Positions 26,777 through 36,248 of a DNA stretch of 64,000 nt are shown piece after piece. The notes under the pieces were generated by a model. It saw only the letters and a program-made list of their open reading frames with translations, had not been told where the DNA came from and did no database searches. This DNA comes from Noviherbaspirillum massiliense JC206 (lineage in GTDB: Bacteria > Pseudomonadota > Gammaproteobacteria > Burkholderiales > Burkholderiaceae_D): positions 2,807,875 through 2,871,874 of the forward strand of contig NZ_HE978634.1 in assembly GCF_000312045.1 (NCBI RefSeq), written 5' to 3'. A program made the translations under genes and the position numbers. Positions within the stretch are counted from its first letter, which is position 1, and each line of letters starts with the position of its first letter.

Positions 26777-27697
26777 TCAGTGGGAGCGGATCATGGTGCC
26801 GAAAGCCTGTTCGGTCAGCACTTCCAGCAGCAGCGAATGCTCGATGCGGCCATCGATGATATGCACCGTGTTTACGCCGGATTTCGCCGCGTCGAGGGCG
26901 GAGGAAATCTTCGGCAGCATGCCGCCGGAAATCGTGCCGTCCTTGAACATCTCATCGATTTCACGCGCCGACAGATCGGTCAGCAGATTGCCTTTCTTAT
27001 CCTGGACGCCGGCGATGTTGGTCATCATGATCAGCTTTTCCGCCTTCAGGATTTCGGCGATCTTGCCGGCGACCACGTCGGCATTGATGTTGTAGGCCTG
27101 ACCATCCTCACCGAAGCCGATCGGCGAAATGATGGGAATGAAGGCATCGTCCTGCAGCGCCTTGACGACCGCCGGGTTGATCGCCTCGATCTCGCCGACG
27201 AAACCGATGTCGAGGAACTGGCCCGGGTTTTCCTTGTCGGGCATCTTCATCTTGCGCGCACGGATCAGACCGCCATCCTTACCGGTCAGGCCGACTGCCT
27301 GGCCGCCGTAATGATTGATCAGCATTACGATGTCCTGCTGCACTTCGCCGCCCAGCACCCACTCGACCACTTCCATGGTTTCTTCATCGGTGATGCGCAT
27401 GCCTTGCACGAAGGTGCCCTGCTTGCCGAGCCGCTTGAGCGCATTATCGATCTGCGGACCGCCGCCATGCACCACGACCGGATTCATGCCCACCAGCTTG
27501 AGCAGGATGACGTCGCGCGCGAAGCCGTGCTTCAGGCGTTCTTCGGTCATGGCATTGCCGCCGTATTTGACGACGATGGTCTTGCCGTGGAATTTGCGGA
27601 TATAGGGCAGCGCTTCGGCAAGAATCTGCGCCTTGATCTGCGGCGCGACCCCAGCCAGGTCGGAACCGTTGAGCTCTGTTGAATCGGTCATGGCCAT
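26777..27697 (-). CDS. argB: Acetylglutamate kinase
   Basis: A 306-residue arginine-biosynthesis enzyme phosphorylating N-acetyl-L-glutamate. Motifs seen: [11 protein letters not shown] (phosphate-binding Lys and Gly pair), [11 protein letters not shown] (near residue 72), the [11 protein letters not shown] loop, [17 protein letters not shown] and the C-terminal [11 protein letters not shown]. The ATG at 27697 was chosen; a second in-frame ATG lies two codons later. Confidence 0.97.
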   Translation of the reverse strand: MAMTDSTELNGSDLAGVAPQIKAQILAEALPYIRKFHGKTIVVKYGGNAMTEERLKHGFARDVILLKLVGMNPVVVHGGGPQIDNALKRLGKQGTFVQGMRITDEETMEVVEWVLGGEVQQDIVMLINHYGGQAVGLTGKDGGLIRARKMKMPDKENPGQFLDIGFVGEIEAINPAVVKALQDDAFIPIISPIGFGEDGQAYNINADVVAGKIAEILKAEKLIMMTNIAGVQDKKGNLLTDLSAREIDEMFKDGTISGGMLPKISSALDAAKSGVNTVHIIDGRIEHSLLLEVLTEQAFGTMIRSH

Positions 27698-27895
27698 TCC
27701 CAAAAAAAGACTGTCGGGATTTTACAGCGAAAGCTTGTTCGCTTCCCGCTGTTTTCCCACGTTCCGCCGGACACCCCATCATCCGCTTTGCCCAAATTGC
27801 AATTCCGTTCGCGCTTCTCCGTGAACGCCGCCCCTCGCTCGGCCAAACGCGTATCCTTCTACTGACGAAACGAGTTCCAGGAATTGCACATCAAG

Positions 27896-28117
27896 ATGAG
27901 TACCTGTTCCCGCTGCGGCGCCGGCTTCGAATGCGGAATGGTCGACGGCAAGTCGGCCGAGCCTTGCTGGTGTAGCCGCCTGCCGCCCTTGCCGGCAGGA
28001 TCACTTCCATTGAATGGAGACAAGAAGATGGACGCGCGCTGCTTCTGTCCCGACTGCTTGCGGGCACTGATGGAGTCTTCGAGCGATGCGCCTCCCGACA
28101 GCAGCACCGGGAGCTGA
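27896..28117 (+). CDS. Small cysteine-rich CWC-family protein
   Basis: A 73-residue protein with nine cysteines: CSRCG at the start, then C near residue 15, the hallmark CWC at about 26-28, and CFCPDC at about 50-55. This fits the cysteine-rich CWC family, thought to bind zinc; function unknown. It stands alone between argB and a SPOR gene on the opposite strand and lacks a strong ribosome site. A possible TTG start lies four codons upstream. Confidence 0.7.
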   Translation: MSTCSRCGAGFECGMVDGKSAEPCWCSRLPPLPAGSLPLNGDKKMDARCFCPDCLRALMESSSDAPPDSSTGS

Positions 28118-28131
28118 GGAAAGCGGGCCGA

Positions 28132-28824
28132 TCAGGCGGCTTCGCAGTTACGGATTTCCTGCTTCGGAAAATCGGCCTTGATCTTCTCCAGCGCTTCGCG
28201 TGCTGCAGGTTCCAGGTCGCGCACCTGGAATGCCACCGTCTTTACCGCAACGGTACGCTCGCCGATGCGCGCACTTCGTACGCCCTTCTGCGCCAGGCTG
28301 GCAAGCTGCGCACGCGCCGCTTCCTCATGCCGGAACACGCCGAGGGAAATTCCCCAGCGCAAATCGGAATTGTCCTGGATGATGTAGAAATCCTTGATGC
28401 CAAGCCGCCGCAACTCTTCCGCCTTCTTCTCGGCGCCCGCCTTGCTGCCCTGAGACGGCATATAGACGATATGGGTTGCGGCTTCCTGCACGCTGCGCTG
28501 CGACAGCTTCAGGCTGTCGGATACCGCCGCGACCTGGGCTTCGAAGCGCTTCGCATCATCCGCCGTGAAATTGCCGATTTCCGCGCAAGCCAGGATGGGC
28601 GGCTTTTCGAGCGGCTTTTGCTCCGCCACTTTCGGCGTGGCGGGCGGTGCGACCAGCTTGCTTGCCGCATCCGCCGGAATCTGCCTGATCTTGTCGGCAT
28701 TGAACTGGTTGTTCATGCGCGCGGGTTCGTGTCCGCTCGGGATCCATGCTTCGAGATAGCCCTGCTGGAATGCCAGAAGAACGGCATTTGCAAGCAACAG
28801 GAGCCAGAACAGGAGTTTCAGCAT
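28132..28824 (-). CDS. SPOR-domain membrane protein
   Basis: A 230-residue protein with one N-terminal membrane segment (LLFWLLLLANAVLLAF), a Pro/Ala/Lys linker (about 35-80) and a C-terminal SPOR domain (about 115-195, THIVYMPSQGSKAGAEKKAEELR and WGISLGVFRHEEAARAQ, given in part). SPOR domains bind denuded glycan at division sites. It overlaps the end of coaX by 7 bases, so birA-coaX-SPOR is probably one unit. Confidence 0.85.
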   Translation of the reverse strand: MLKLLFWLLLLANAVLLAFQQGYLEAWIPSGHEPARMNNQFNADKIRQIPADAASKLVAPPATPKVAEQKPLEKPPILACAEIGNFTADDAKRFEAQVAAVSDSLKLSQRSVQEAATHIVYMPSQGSKAGAEKKAEELRRLGIKDFYIIQDNSDLRWGISLGVFRHEEAARAQLASLAQKGVRSARIGERTVAVKTVAFQVRDLEPAAREALEKIKADFPKQEIRNCEAA

Positions 28825-29600
28825 GATGAGTTTGATGAGGTCAAGGCAAAAGCCTGCAAGCCGATCAACACCAGATTGTCTATCCTTTGATGCGGCACCG
28901 ACAGATGAGGCGCGATCAATGCCGCGGCGCCCCCCGACAGCACACAGCGCACCTGTTCCGCCGGCGCCTGACGCTTGCTGAGCGCCTGCACCGCGCGCTC
29001 GATGGCGCCAGCCTGCGCCGCGATGCAGCCGCTGGCGATGGCGGCATCGGTATGATCGGCGAACGGCTGCGATACCAAGAGGTCTTGCGCGATCTGGGGC
29101 AGTTGCGCAGTGTTTTTCGCCAGCGAGCTTGCCATCAATCCCAGCCCGGGCAGGATCATACCACCCAGGAAAACGCCGTCTGCCGTCACTGCATCGACTG
29201 TCGTCGCAGTGCCACAGGTCGCGACGATCAGTGCCTCGCCCGGGAACAGGGCATGTGCCCCGATGGCGGAAGCGAAGCGGTCGCAGCCGAGCTGCGCCGG
29301 ATTGCGATATTGATTGCGCACGCCGCCGGCTTCCGGCACGGATGCGAACCAGTGCAACGCCTGCGGCGGCAAGGCAGTCGCTTCAGTCAGCATCTGCTGC
29401 AAGCGCTCGCGCATCACGGCGCCGGCGACATTCGACAGCAGCGCCCGCGTGATGCCCAGTCCGCGCCACTCGTCCACCAGCCTGTCCAATTGCGCATGCT
29501 CAACCAGACCGGAGTGTGCCCAGCGGCCGAGGCCACCGGAGGCATTCTCCGGCACGGCCCACTTCACCCGCGTATTTCCAGCATCCACCAGCAGCAGCAT
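28818..29600 (-). CDS. coaX: Type III pantothenate kinase
   Basis: A 260-residue first enzyme of coenzyme A synthesis. It has the ASKHA-fold phosphate loop LLLVDAGNTRVKWA at the N-terminus, the catalytic GCDRFASAIGA near residue 105 and TCGTATTVDAVTADG near 130, followed by GMILPGLGLMASSL. Motifs match CoaX rather than CoaA. It starts 4 bases after the birA stop; the pairing with birA is common in betaproteobacteria. Confidence 0.95.
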   Translation of the reverse strand: MLLLVDAGNTRVKWAVPENASGGLGRWAHSGLVEHAQLDRLVDEWRGLGITRALLSNVAGAVMRERLQQMLTEATALPPQALHWFASVPEAGGVRNQYRNPAQLGCDRFASAIGAHALFPGEALIVATCGTATTVDAVTADGVFLGGMILPGLGLMASSLAKNTAQLPQIAQDLLVSQPFADHTDAAIASGCIAAQAGAIERAVQALSKRQAPAEQVRCVLSGGAAALIAPHLSVPHQRIDNLVLIGLQAFALTSSNSSC

Positions 29601-29604
29601 GGCT

Positions 29605-30402
29605 TCAATCCTCTTTCACTCGCAGGGAAATGTCGCCCGCCATGACGGCGATGCGGCCGGCGACCGTCTCCAGCAAAAACCGTCCCGTCTCGTCAACGCC
29701 GACAGCCAGCCCTTCATGCAGCACGCGCCCCTGGTCGAGAATGCATACCGCCTGCCCGGCATAGGCATGCAATGCATTCCATTGCCCGATGAATGCGGCT
29801 AGACCCTCGCTTTCGAACCGGGCCAGTGCCTGCGCCAGCTTGTTCAGGAGTACAGCCATGAGACTGTCGCGGTCCGTTTGCATCAATCCCGGAACCTCGG
29901 CTGCGGGGCGCCCGATCCGGGCCGCCAGTTCCCCGTCGAGCGCAAGATTGATGCCCACGCCCACGACGGCCCAGCTCGCCGAGGCCGTGTCATGTGCATC
30001 GACTGCGCTTTCGATCAGGATGCCGGCAAGCTTCTTTCCTTCGAGGAGGATATCGTTGGGCCACTTCAGCTGCGCGTTCACGCCGTACGTGGCAAGTGCT
30101 TCGGCAATCGCCACGCCCACTGCCAGCGGAAGGCCGACCAGGCTGCGCAGGGGCAGCCCGAAACGCCAGGCGAGCGAGAAGGTGAGCGATGCGCCGGGGG
30201 CGGAATACCACGTGCGGCCGGCGCGCCCTCGCCCCGCGGTCTGCTCCTCCGCGATCAGCAGGGTCGGCTGGCGCAAGCTGCCCAGGCGGGCGAGGAGGTC
30301 GGCATTGGTGGAACCGGTCTGCGCCACCACCTCGACCGCCACCTGTTCGGCGGCCCCCTGGCGCAGGGCGGCAATGCCTTGGGAAGAAAGTCGGTTCGTC
30401 AT
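29605..30402 (-). CDS. birA: Biotin-[acetyl-CoA-carboxylase] ligase
   Basis: A 265-residue enzyme attaching biotin to carboxylase carrier protein. Biotin/AMP-binding motifs are seen: QTGSTNADLLARL (near 30), the GRGRAGRTWYSAPGASL loop, and LKWPNDILLEGKKLAGILIE with catalytic Lys. A C-terminal SH3-like domain follows. The N-terminal winged-helix DNA-binding domain of E. coli BirA is absent, so this is a monofunctional ligase and not a repressor. The start ATG 30402 was chosen over a longer upstream frame. Confidence 0.95.
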   Translation of the reverse strand: MTNRLSSQGIAALRQGAAEQVAVEVVAQTGSTNADLLARLGSLRQPTLLIAEEQTAGRGRAGRTWYSAPGASLTFSLAWRFGLPLRSLVGLPLAVGVAIAEALATYGVNAQLKWPNDILLEGKKLAGILIESAVDAHDTASASWAVVGVGINLALDGELAARIGRPAAEVPGLMQTDRDSLMAVLLNKLAQALARFESEGLAAFIGQWNALHAYAGQAVCILDQGRVLHEGLAVGVDETGRFLLETVAGRIAVMAGDISLRVKED

Positions 30403-30479
30403 CCCGGCATTGTAGCGGGATGGGTGTAACAATGGAGCGGCGTGATGACGCTGTCCGCGATCTCCCTTAAACTGCGCAC

Positions 30480-31610
30480 ATGACAATCGAGCAATTCCCT
30501 ACCCTCATCCTGGAACAGCGCGAGCGCCCGACCATCGTGGCGCGCGGTTCCTGGCGGGTGCAGGCGCTGGCGCAGCGCGGCGTCATCGCCAGGCTGCGGG
30601 CAACGCTGCGGGAATTGCCCTCCGGGGCGCAGGCGGCATGGGATTTGTCGCACATCGCTGCCCTCGACCATATCGGCGCCCAGCTCTTCTGGAATATCTG
30701 GGGCAAGTCCCGGCCGACGCAGCTCGCGGTTGCGCCGGCTCATGCGGACTTCTTCCAGCGCATCGAGCAGGCCGGCGCGACCGCGCTGCCGGCCGAGCCG
30801 CGGCGGCCCTGGTATGCCCCGCTCGTCCCGGTCCGGGCCTTGCGCAACTTTCTCCAGCACCTGCACGACTTCGTCGCACTCATCGGGCAGCTGGTGCTGG
30901 ATGCCGGGCGCTTCCTCGCACGCCCGCAGCTCGGCCCGTGGAAGGAAATTTCGGCGAATGTCTTTCACATTGGCTATCAGGCGCTCGGCATCACGGCGCT
31001 GGTCGGATTCCTCATCGGTATCGTGCTGTCCTTTCTCTCGGCCCAACAGTTGCATACCTTCGGCGGCGACATCTACCTGGTGAACCTCCTCGGCATGAGC
31101 ATCATCCGCGAACTCGGGCCGATGCTCGCCGCCATCCTGGTGGCCGGCCGCTCCGGTTCCGCGATCACCGCGCAGCTTGGCGTGATGCGGGTGACCGAGG
31201 AACTCGATGCGATGCTGGTGATGGGCATGCCGCACGGCTTTCGCCTGATCCTGCCGCGGGTGCTGGCGCTGTCAGTGTCGATGCCGCTTCTGGTGGTATG
31301 GACCGATGCCATCGCCCTGCTTGGCGGCATGGTGGCAGCCAAGATGCAGCTTGATCTGTCGATGGCCTATTTCCTGCAGAAGCTGCCGAACGCGGTGCCG
31401 CTGGCAAATTACTGGATCGGGCTTGCCAAGGGCGTGGTGTTCGGCGCCCTGATCGCCCTCGTCGCCTGCCACTTCGGGCTGCGCGTCAAGGCCAATACCG
31501 AAAGCCTGGGCGCGGGCACCACCTATTCGGTGGTAACTGCCATCACCGTCGTGATCCTGGCCGACGCAATTTTCGCCATCCTGTTCAAGGGCGTGGGGTT
31601 CCGCCTATGA
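30480..31610 (+). CDS. Mla-type ABC permease with N-terminal STAS domain
   Basis: A 376-residue membrane permease. Residues about 1-105 form a STAS-like domain (LPSGAQAAWDLSHIAALDHIGAQ, given in part) equivalent to MlaB. The rest is an MlaE permease with about five membrane segments and the family motif ELGPMLAAILVAGRSGSAI (near 203), then EELDAMLVMGM. It likely moves phospholipid between membranes with the next three genes. It is divergent from birA across 77 bases and overlaps the ATPase gene by 4 bases. Confidence 0.93.
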   Translation: MTIEQFPTLILEQRERPTIVARGSWRVQALAQRGVIARLRATLRELPSGAQAAWDLSHIAALDHIGAQLFWNIWGKSRPTQLAVAPAHADFFQRIEQAGATALPAEPRRPWYAPLVPVRALRNFLQHLHDFVALIGQLVLDAGRFLARPQLGPWKEISANVFHIGYQALGITALVGFLIGIVLSFLSAQQLHTFGGDIYLVNLLGMSIIRELGPMLAAILVAGRSGSAITAQLGVMRVTEELDAMLVMGMPHGFRLILPRVLALSVSMPLLVVWTDAIALLGGMVAAKMQLDLSMAYFLQKLPNAVPLANYWIGLAKGVVFGALIALVACHFGLRVKANTESLGAGTTYSVVTAITVVILADAIFAILFKGVGFRL

Positions 31611-32389
31611 GCGCCAGCACTCCGGTCATACGCATACAGAACCTGTGGACGCAGTTCGGCCAGTCCGTCGTACACCAGGACGTGAGCCTGGAAGTGGGGC
31701 AAGGCGAAATCCTGTCGCTGGTGGGCGGCTCCGGCTCCGGCAAGACCACGCTGCTGCGGCAGATGCTCGGCCTGGAAAGGCCGACGCGCGGCAGCGTCGA
31801 GGTTTTCGGCGAGAATATCCACCGGATCAATGGCGTACGACTGCAGCGCCTGCGCAACCGCTGGGGCATGTTGTTCCAGCAAGGCGCTCTGTTTTCCGCG
31901 CTTACCGCCTTTGACAATGTCGCGCAGCCGATGCGGGAATTGCGCACGCTGCCCGAAGACCTGATCCGCGATGCAGCCCTGCTGAAGCTGGACATGGTAG
32001 GCATCCGTCCTGTCGACGCCTTGAAGATGCCGGCCGATCTGTCGGGTGGCATGGTCAAGCGGGTGGCGCTGGCGCGCGCGCTGGCGCTGGAGCCGGAACT
32101 GCTGTTTCTGGACGAGCCCACTGCGGGACTGGACCCCGACCGGTCGGACAATTTCGTGGCCTTGATTCGAACCCTGCACCAGGCAATGCGTCTTACGGTG
32201 GTCATGGTGACGCACGATCTCGACACGCTGTTCGCGCTGTCGACCAGGATCGCGGTGCTGGCGGACCGGCATGTGATCGCCTCCGGCACGCCGGAGGAAG
32301 TCATCCGTGTGCAGCACCCCTTCATCGAGCACTTTTTCCTCGGCGGGCGCGGACGGCGCGCGCTGGAAGTATTGAACCAGGCATCATGA
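31607..32389 (+). CDS. Mla-type ABC transporter ATP-binding protein
   Basis: A 260-residue MlaF-like ATPase. Walker A is GGSGSGKTT (about residues 39-47), the Q-loop LFQQGALFS, the signature LSGGMVKRVALARAL (near 145) and Walker B LLFLDEPTAGLDP with the H-loop VTHDLDT. Start overlaps the permease stop by 4 bases, and the MCE gene follows after 18 bases, so the four genes form one operon. Confidence 0.95.
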   Translation: MSASTPVIRIQNLWTQFGQSVVHQDVSLEVGQGEILSLVGGSGSGKTTLLRQMLGLERPTRGSVEVFGENIHRINGVRLQRLRNRWGMLFQQGALFSALTAFDNVAQPMRELRTLPEDLIRDAALLKLDMVGIRPVDALKMPADLSGGMVKRVALARALALEPELLFLDEPTAGLDPDRSDNFVALIRTLHQAMRLTVVMVTHDLDTLFALSTRIAVLADRHVIASGTPEEVIRVQHPFIEHFFLGGRGRRALEVLNQAS

Positions 32390-32407
32390 GCATCAGGAAC
32401 ACAGTCT

Positions 32408-33343
32408 ATGGAAAATAAGTCGCATGCCCTGCTGGCGGGAGCCTTCACCATCGCGCTGCTGGTGGCGACGGTGTTGGCCGCGCTCTGGCTGAACCGAGAC
32501 CGGGTGGAATGGGTGCCATACCAGATCGCGACCAAACTCTCCATTCCGGGACTCAGCCCGCAGGCGGCAGTGCGTTACCGCGGCCTCGACGTCGGCAAGG
32601 TGGAAAACATCGAGTTCGATCCCGAGGTACCGGGGCAGATCCTGGTGGACATCGGCGTGCGCCCCGACACGCCTGTCACCGAATCGACCTTCGCCATACT
32701 CAACTATCAGGGCGTGACCGGCATCGCCTACGTGCAGCTGGATGACGACAGTTCGCGTCCTGTGCGCGTCAGAAGCGGGCCGGACCATGTCGCCCGGATC
32801 GAGATGCGCCCGAGCCTGATTGACCAGTTGCAGAATCGCGGGCTGGCCATCCTGCAGCAGACCGAGGAAGTTGCGCGCAAGATCAATGACCTGCTAGCGC
32901 CGGCGAACCAGAAATCGATGCTTGCGGCCTTCAACAACGTCAGCAAAACCGCCAACGAATTCGAGGATATTCCGCGCCGGCTCCAGCCCACGCTCGCAAA
33001 ACTGCCGTCCCTTGCAGAGCAGACACAGCAGGCGCTGGATTCGATCACTGCGCTGTCGACGGAAGCCCATGCGCTTACCGGCAATCTGAACGGGATCGCA
33101 ACGCAGCTGCGGACGCCGAACGGCCCCCTGGAAAGATTGTCGACCGCCGTCGACCAGTTCGGATCGGTGGCGAGCCGCTTCGAGCAGGATGTGCTGCCCC
33201 TCACCAGCGAGGCGCGAACTTCGATGCGTGCGCTCAACCGTGCGCTCGACAATTTCACCGATCGCCCGCAAAGCGTCCTGTTCGGCTCGCCCGCAGTCCA
33301 GCCCGGTCCGGGTGAAGCCGGCTTCTCCGCACCACATCAATAA
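32408..33343 (+). CDS. MlaD/MCE-domain lipid transport protein
   Basis: A 311-residue protein with one N-terminal membrane segment (LLAGAFTIALLVATVLAALWL) and a single MCE domain (about 40-130; SPQAAVRYRGLDVGKVENIEF and YQGVTGIAYVQLDD). A long helical tail (about 140-280) follows. MCE proteins form hexameric rings that carry lipid across the periplasm. It lacks the short form of E. coli MlaD and is nearer the longer, tail-bearing MCE proteins. Confidence 0.92.
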   Translation: MENKSHALLAGAFTIALLVATVLAALWLNRDRVEWVPYQIATKLSIPGLSPQAAVRYRGLDVGKVENIEFDPEVPGQILVDIGVRPDTPVTESTFAILNYQGVTGIAYVQLDDDSSRPVRVRSGPDHVARIEMRPSLIDQLQNRGLAILQQTEEVARKINDLLAPANQKSMLAAFNNVSKTANEFEDIPRRLQPTLAKLPSLAEQTQQALDSITALSTEAHALTGNLNGIATQLRTPNGPLERLSTAVDQFGSVASRFEQDVLPLTSEARTSMRALNRALDNFTDRPQSVLFGSPAVQPGPGEAGFSAPHQ

Positions 33344-33352
33344 CGACACTTC

Positions 33353-33967
33353 ATGGAAAAACTTATCCGATTCCATTTCATCCTGCTTGCAGCCTGCGCG
33401 ATCGCGCTCCTCGGCGGCTGCGCGTCCCGCGTGGCGCCCACGATCTATGATTTCGGCCCGGTACGCGCCGAAGAGGGCAATGCTCCCCTGCCGGCACTGC
33501 GTCCGGTCAGCATTGCCGAGCCAGTCGCGCCGACATGGCTCGACAATACGTTCATGCTCTATCGCCTGTCCTATGCCAATGACCAGCAGCCGCACGCCTA
33601 TGCGCAAAGCCGGTGGAGCATGGCACCGGCAGCCCTGCTGGTACAGCGTTTGAAATCGCGGATTGCCCAGGCAGGCGGCGCGGCGCTCTCCGCAAGCGAT
33701 GGCGCGGCCAATGTGCCGCTGCTGCGGATCGAGCTCGAGAATTTCATGCAGGACTTCACCGTCCCGGCGCACAGTCTCGCTCAGATCAGCCTGCGCGCCT
33801 CCCTGTTCAACGGCCGCACCCTGGTTGCGCAAAAGACCTTCGCGGCGCAAACACCTGCTCCGTCAGCCGACGCAAGTGGTGGCGCCCGCGCCTTGGCAGC
33901 TGCCAGCGACATGCTCATCCGTGATATGGTGAACTGGCTAGCGATGCTGCAGACAGCCGGGAAGTGA
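33353..33967 (+). CDS. ABC-type transport auxiliary lipoprotein (PqiC-like)
   Basis: A 204-residue lipoprotein: signal peptide ending in the lipobox LLGGC (Cys near residue 23), then a domain of the ABC-type transport auxiliary family (YDFGPVRAE, LDNTFMLYRLSYAN, SRWSMAPAALLVQRLKSRI in parts). Related PqiC proteins bridge MCE assemblies to the outer membrane. It closes the Mla-like operon 9 bases after the MCE gene. Confidence 0.9.
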   Translation: MEKLIRFHFILLAACAIALLGGCASRVAPTIYDFGPVRAEEGNAPLPALRPVSIAEPVAPTWLDNTFMLYRLSYANDQQPHAYAQSRWSMAPAALLVQRLKSRIAQAGGAALSASDGAANVPLLRIELENFMQDFTVPAHSLAQISLRASLFNGRTLVAQKTFAAQTPAPSADASGGARALAAASDMLIRDMVNWLAMLQTAGK

Positions 33968-34038
33968 ATGCACATGTGGCCGGACCACAAATTTCATGCT
34001 GCAGCAACTGCGGCATCTGACGCACCCGCACCATCTCC

Positions 34039-35166
34039 ATGACTGAACCGCCTGCCAATCCGCGCGCCGACGCCTCCGTATTCGCCCGGGTCGGGCTGCT
34101 GATGTACATCCTGCTGATCGTGTACGCCAGCTGGTATCCGTTTTCAGGCTGGCACAACATGGGGCTGCAGCCGTGGTCATTCCTGTTTGCGCCCTTGCCG
34201 CATTACTGGACCGTCTTTGATGCCGTCACCAATGTGATCGCCTATTTCCCCTTCGGCATGCTGATGGTGTTTGCGCTCTATCCCCGCCTGCGCGGTCTTG
34301 CGGCGGGCGCGCTTGCCATCCTTGCCGGCATCCTGCTGTCGGGCGTGATGGAGGCGGTCCAAACCTTCCTGCCGAGCCGGGTGTCATCCAATCTCGACCT
34401 GATCACGAATGCCGCAGGCAGCAGTCTTGGCGCGCTGGCGGGCATGCTGCTCACGCGCGGCTTCCTGCAGCAGGGCCGGCTGGTGCAATTGCGCCAGCAG
34501 TGGTTTTCGCAGGAAGCGAGCCGTGGCCTGATCGTGGTCGGGCTCTGGCCCCTGGCCCAGATTTATCCGCAAGCCTATCTGTTCGGCCATGGACAGGTCC
34601 TGCCCATCCTGTCGGACTGGCTGACACAATGGATGGAAGAGCCCTTCGATCTGGCAGCCATGCTCACCAGCGACCTGAAGCTGACGGCGCAGGAATACTG
34701 GCTGTCGGAGACCATCATCACCGCTTCGGGCCTGACCGGCGCGGCATTGACCCTGCTTTGCATGATGCGCCGGCAAGCCCCGCGCGCGCGCCTGATGCTG
34801 CTGATGATCGCCGCCGCATTCGCCGTCAAGTCGATGGCAAATGCCCTTGCGTTTTCACCCGACAGCGCTTTCGTGTGGCTCACGCCGGGCGCCAAGGGCG
34901 GGCTGCTGGTCGGCGCCATGATGCTGTCGGGCTTGGCCTTCACCGGCCAGGCGGTGCAGCGGCGCGTGGCGGCGCTCATGCTGACGATCAGTGTCGTCGT
35001 CGCCAACCTCGTGCCCATCAATCCTTATTTCGTGGCAACCTTGCAAACCTGGATACAAGGCAAATTCTTGAACTTCAATGGCGCGGCCCAGTTCCTGTCG
35101 CTGTTCTGGCCCTTCCTCGCGCTCTGGTTCCTGTCCCATCCGACGCATCGCCTGATGAAGAAATGA
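34039..35166 (+). CDS. VanZ-like multi-pass membrane protein
   Basis: A 375-residue inner-membrane protein with about eight to ten hydrophobic segments. The N-terminal third resembles VanZ: LLIVYASWYPFSGW, NVIAYFPFGMLMVFAL and SRVSSNLDLITNAAGSSLGAL. The C-terminal half has more membrane helices and no recognised motif. Function unknown; VanZ proteins are linked to glycopeptide tolerance in some Gram-positives, which cannot be inferred here. Confidence 0.85.
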   Translation: MTEPPANPRADASVFARVGLLMYILLIVYASWYPFSGWHNMGLQPWSFLFAPLPHYWTVFDAVTNVIAYFPFGMLMVFALYPRLRGLAAGALAILAGILLSGVMEAVQTFLPSRVSSNLDLITNAAGSSLGALAGMLLTRGFLQQGRLVQLRQQWFSQEASRGLIVVGLWPLAQIYPQAYLFGHGQVLPILSDWLTQWMEEPFDLAAMLTSDLKLTAQEYWLSETIITASGLTGAALTLLCMMRRQAPRARLMLLMIAAAFAVKSMANALAFSPDSAFVWLTPGAKGGLLVGAMMLSGLAFTGQAVQRRVAALMLTISVVVANLVPINPYFVATLQTWIQGKFLNFNGAAQFLSLFWPFLALWFLSHPTHRLMKK

Positions 35167-35216
35167 GCGAGGTGTATCATTCCTCCTCCCGAACAGTTTT
35201 CCCAAGCAGGTCACTC

Positions 35217-35534
35217 ATGGCTGATGAGCAGTATTACAAGCATCACGTCTTCTTCTGCCTGAACAAGCGCGAGGAAGGCCGGCCCTGCTGCGCCGACAAG
35301 GGCGCGCAGGCGGCACAGGAACATGCGAAACGCCGCATCAAGGAATTGAATCTGAATGGTCAGGGCAAGGTCCGCATCAACAAGGCCGGCTGCCTCGACC
35401 GCTGCGAAGAAGGGCCGGTGGTCGTGGTCTATCCGGAAGGCACCTGGTACACCTATGTCGACCAGGAAGACATCGATGAAATCATCGACAGCCATCTCGT
35501 CGGCGGCAAGCCGGTCGAACGCTTGAAGATCTGA
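35217..35534 (+). CDS. Thioredoxin-like [2Fe-2S] ferredoxin
   Basis: A 105-residue protein with the thioredoxin-fold ferredoxin pattern: a first Cys at FFCLNKR, then RPCC, and a third/fourth pair GCLDRCEEGPVVVVYPEG. The fold holds one [2Fe-2S] cluster. A conserved member of the betaproteobacterial neighbourhood with the hydrolase and dacC genes. Electron partner unknown. Confidence 0.88.
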   Translation: MADEQYYKHHVFFCLNKREEGRPCCADKGAQAAQEHAKRRIKELNLNGQGKVRINKAGCLDRCEEGPVVVVYPEGTWYTYVDQEDIDEIIDSHLVGGKPVERLKI

Positions 35535-35604
35535 TATCGCATCCCGCATCCGTGCGGCACCTGCATCTGCATGCATTGCCGCAGCCTGGCATGAACAAAA
35601 AAGC

Positions 35605-36240
35605 ATGAACGCTCAAACCCGATACTTTTTCCTCACCGGCGCGGCCGGCGCCATGGAATGCGCACTGGACTTGCCGGATCCCGAGCAATTCCCCTCGCCG
35701 CGCGGCATCGCGCTGGTGGCGCATCCGCATCCCCTGTATGGCGGCACCATGGACAACAAGGTCACGCAGACGCTGGCACGCGCCTTCGTTGCCCTCGGCT
35801 ACGCCACCGCGCGCATGAATTTCCGCGGCGTCGGCAAATCCGAAGGCGTGCATGACACGGGCCGCGGCGAAACCGACGACATGGCCCTGCTGCTGGAGCA
35901 CATGCGCAGCCAGTATCCGGGGCTGCCGGTGGCGCTTGCCGGATTTTCATTCGGCACCTTCGTCCAGTCACAATTGCAACAACGCCTGACGGAACGGGGT
36001 GTTCCGGCCGAGCGTCTGGTGCTGGTCGGTTCGGCCGCCGGTAAATGGGCGATGCCAAATGTGCCACCCAATACCATCCTGATCCACGGCGAACTCGACG
36101 ACACGATTCCCCTTGCCAATGTGCTCGACTGGGCACGGCCGCAAGACCTGCCGGTCATCGTGATTCCGGGCGCGGATCATTTTTTCCATCGCAAGTTGCA
36201 ACACATAAAGAATTTCGTGGTCGAAATGTGGCGCCGTTGA
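35605..36240 (+). CDS. Alpha/beta hydrolase
   Basis: A 211-residue single-domain alpha/beta hydrolase. The nucleophile elbow is GFSFG (Ser near residue 115), the oxyanion region is VAHPHPLYGGTMDNKV, the acid is in HGELDDTIPLANV and the catalytic His in PGADHFFHRKL. The PHP motif near residue 40 marks the YfhR/YheT-like group acting on small esters. Substrate unknown. Confidence 0.9.
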   Translation: MNAQTRYFFLTGAAGAMECALDLPDPEQFPSPRGIALVAHPHPLYGGTMDNKVTQTLARAFVALGYATARMNFRGVGKSEGVHDTGRGETDDMALLLEHMRSQYPGLPVALAGFSFGTFVQSQLQQRLTERGVPAERLVLVGSAAGKWAMPNVPPNTILIHGELDDTIPLANVLDWARPQDLPVIVIPGADHFFHRKLQHIKNFVVEMWRR

Positions 36241-36248
36241 TGCGGCGC

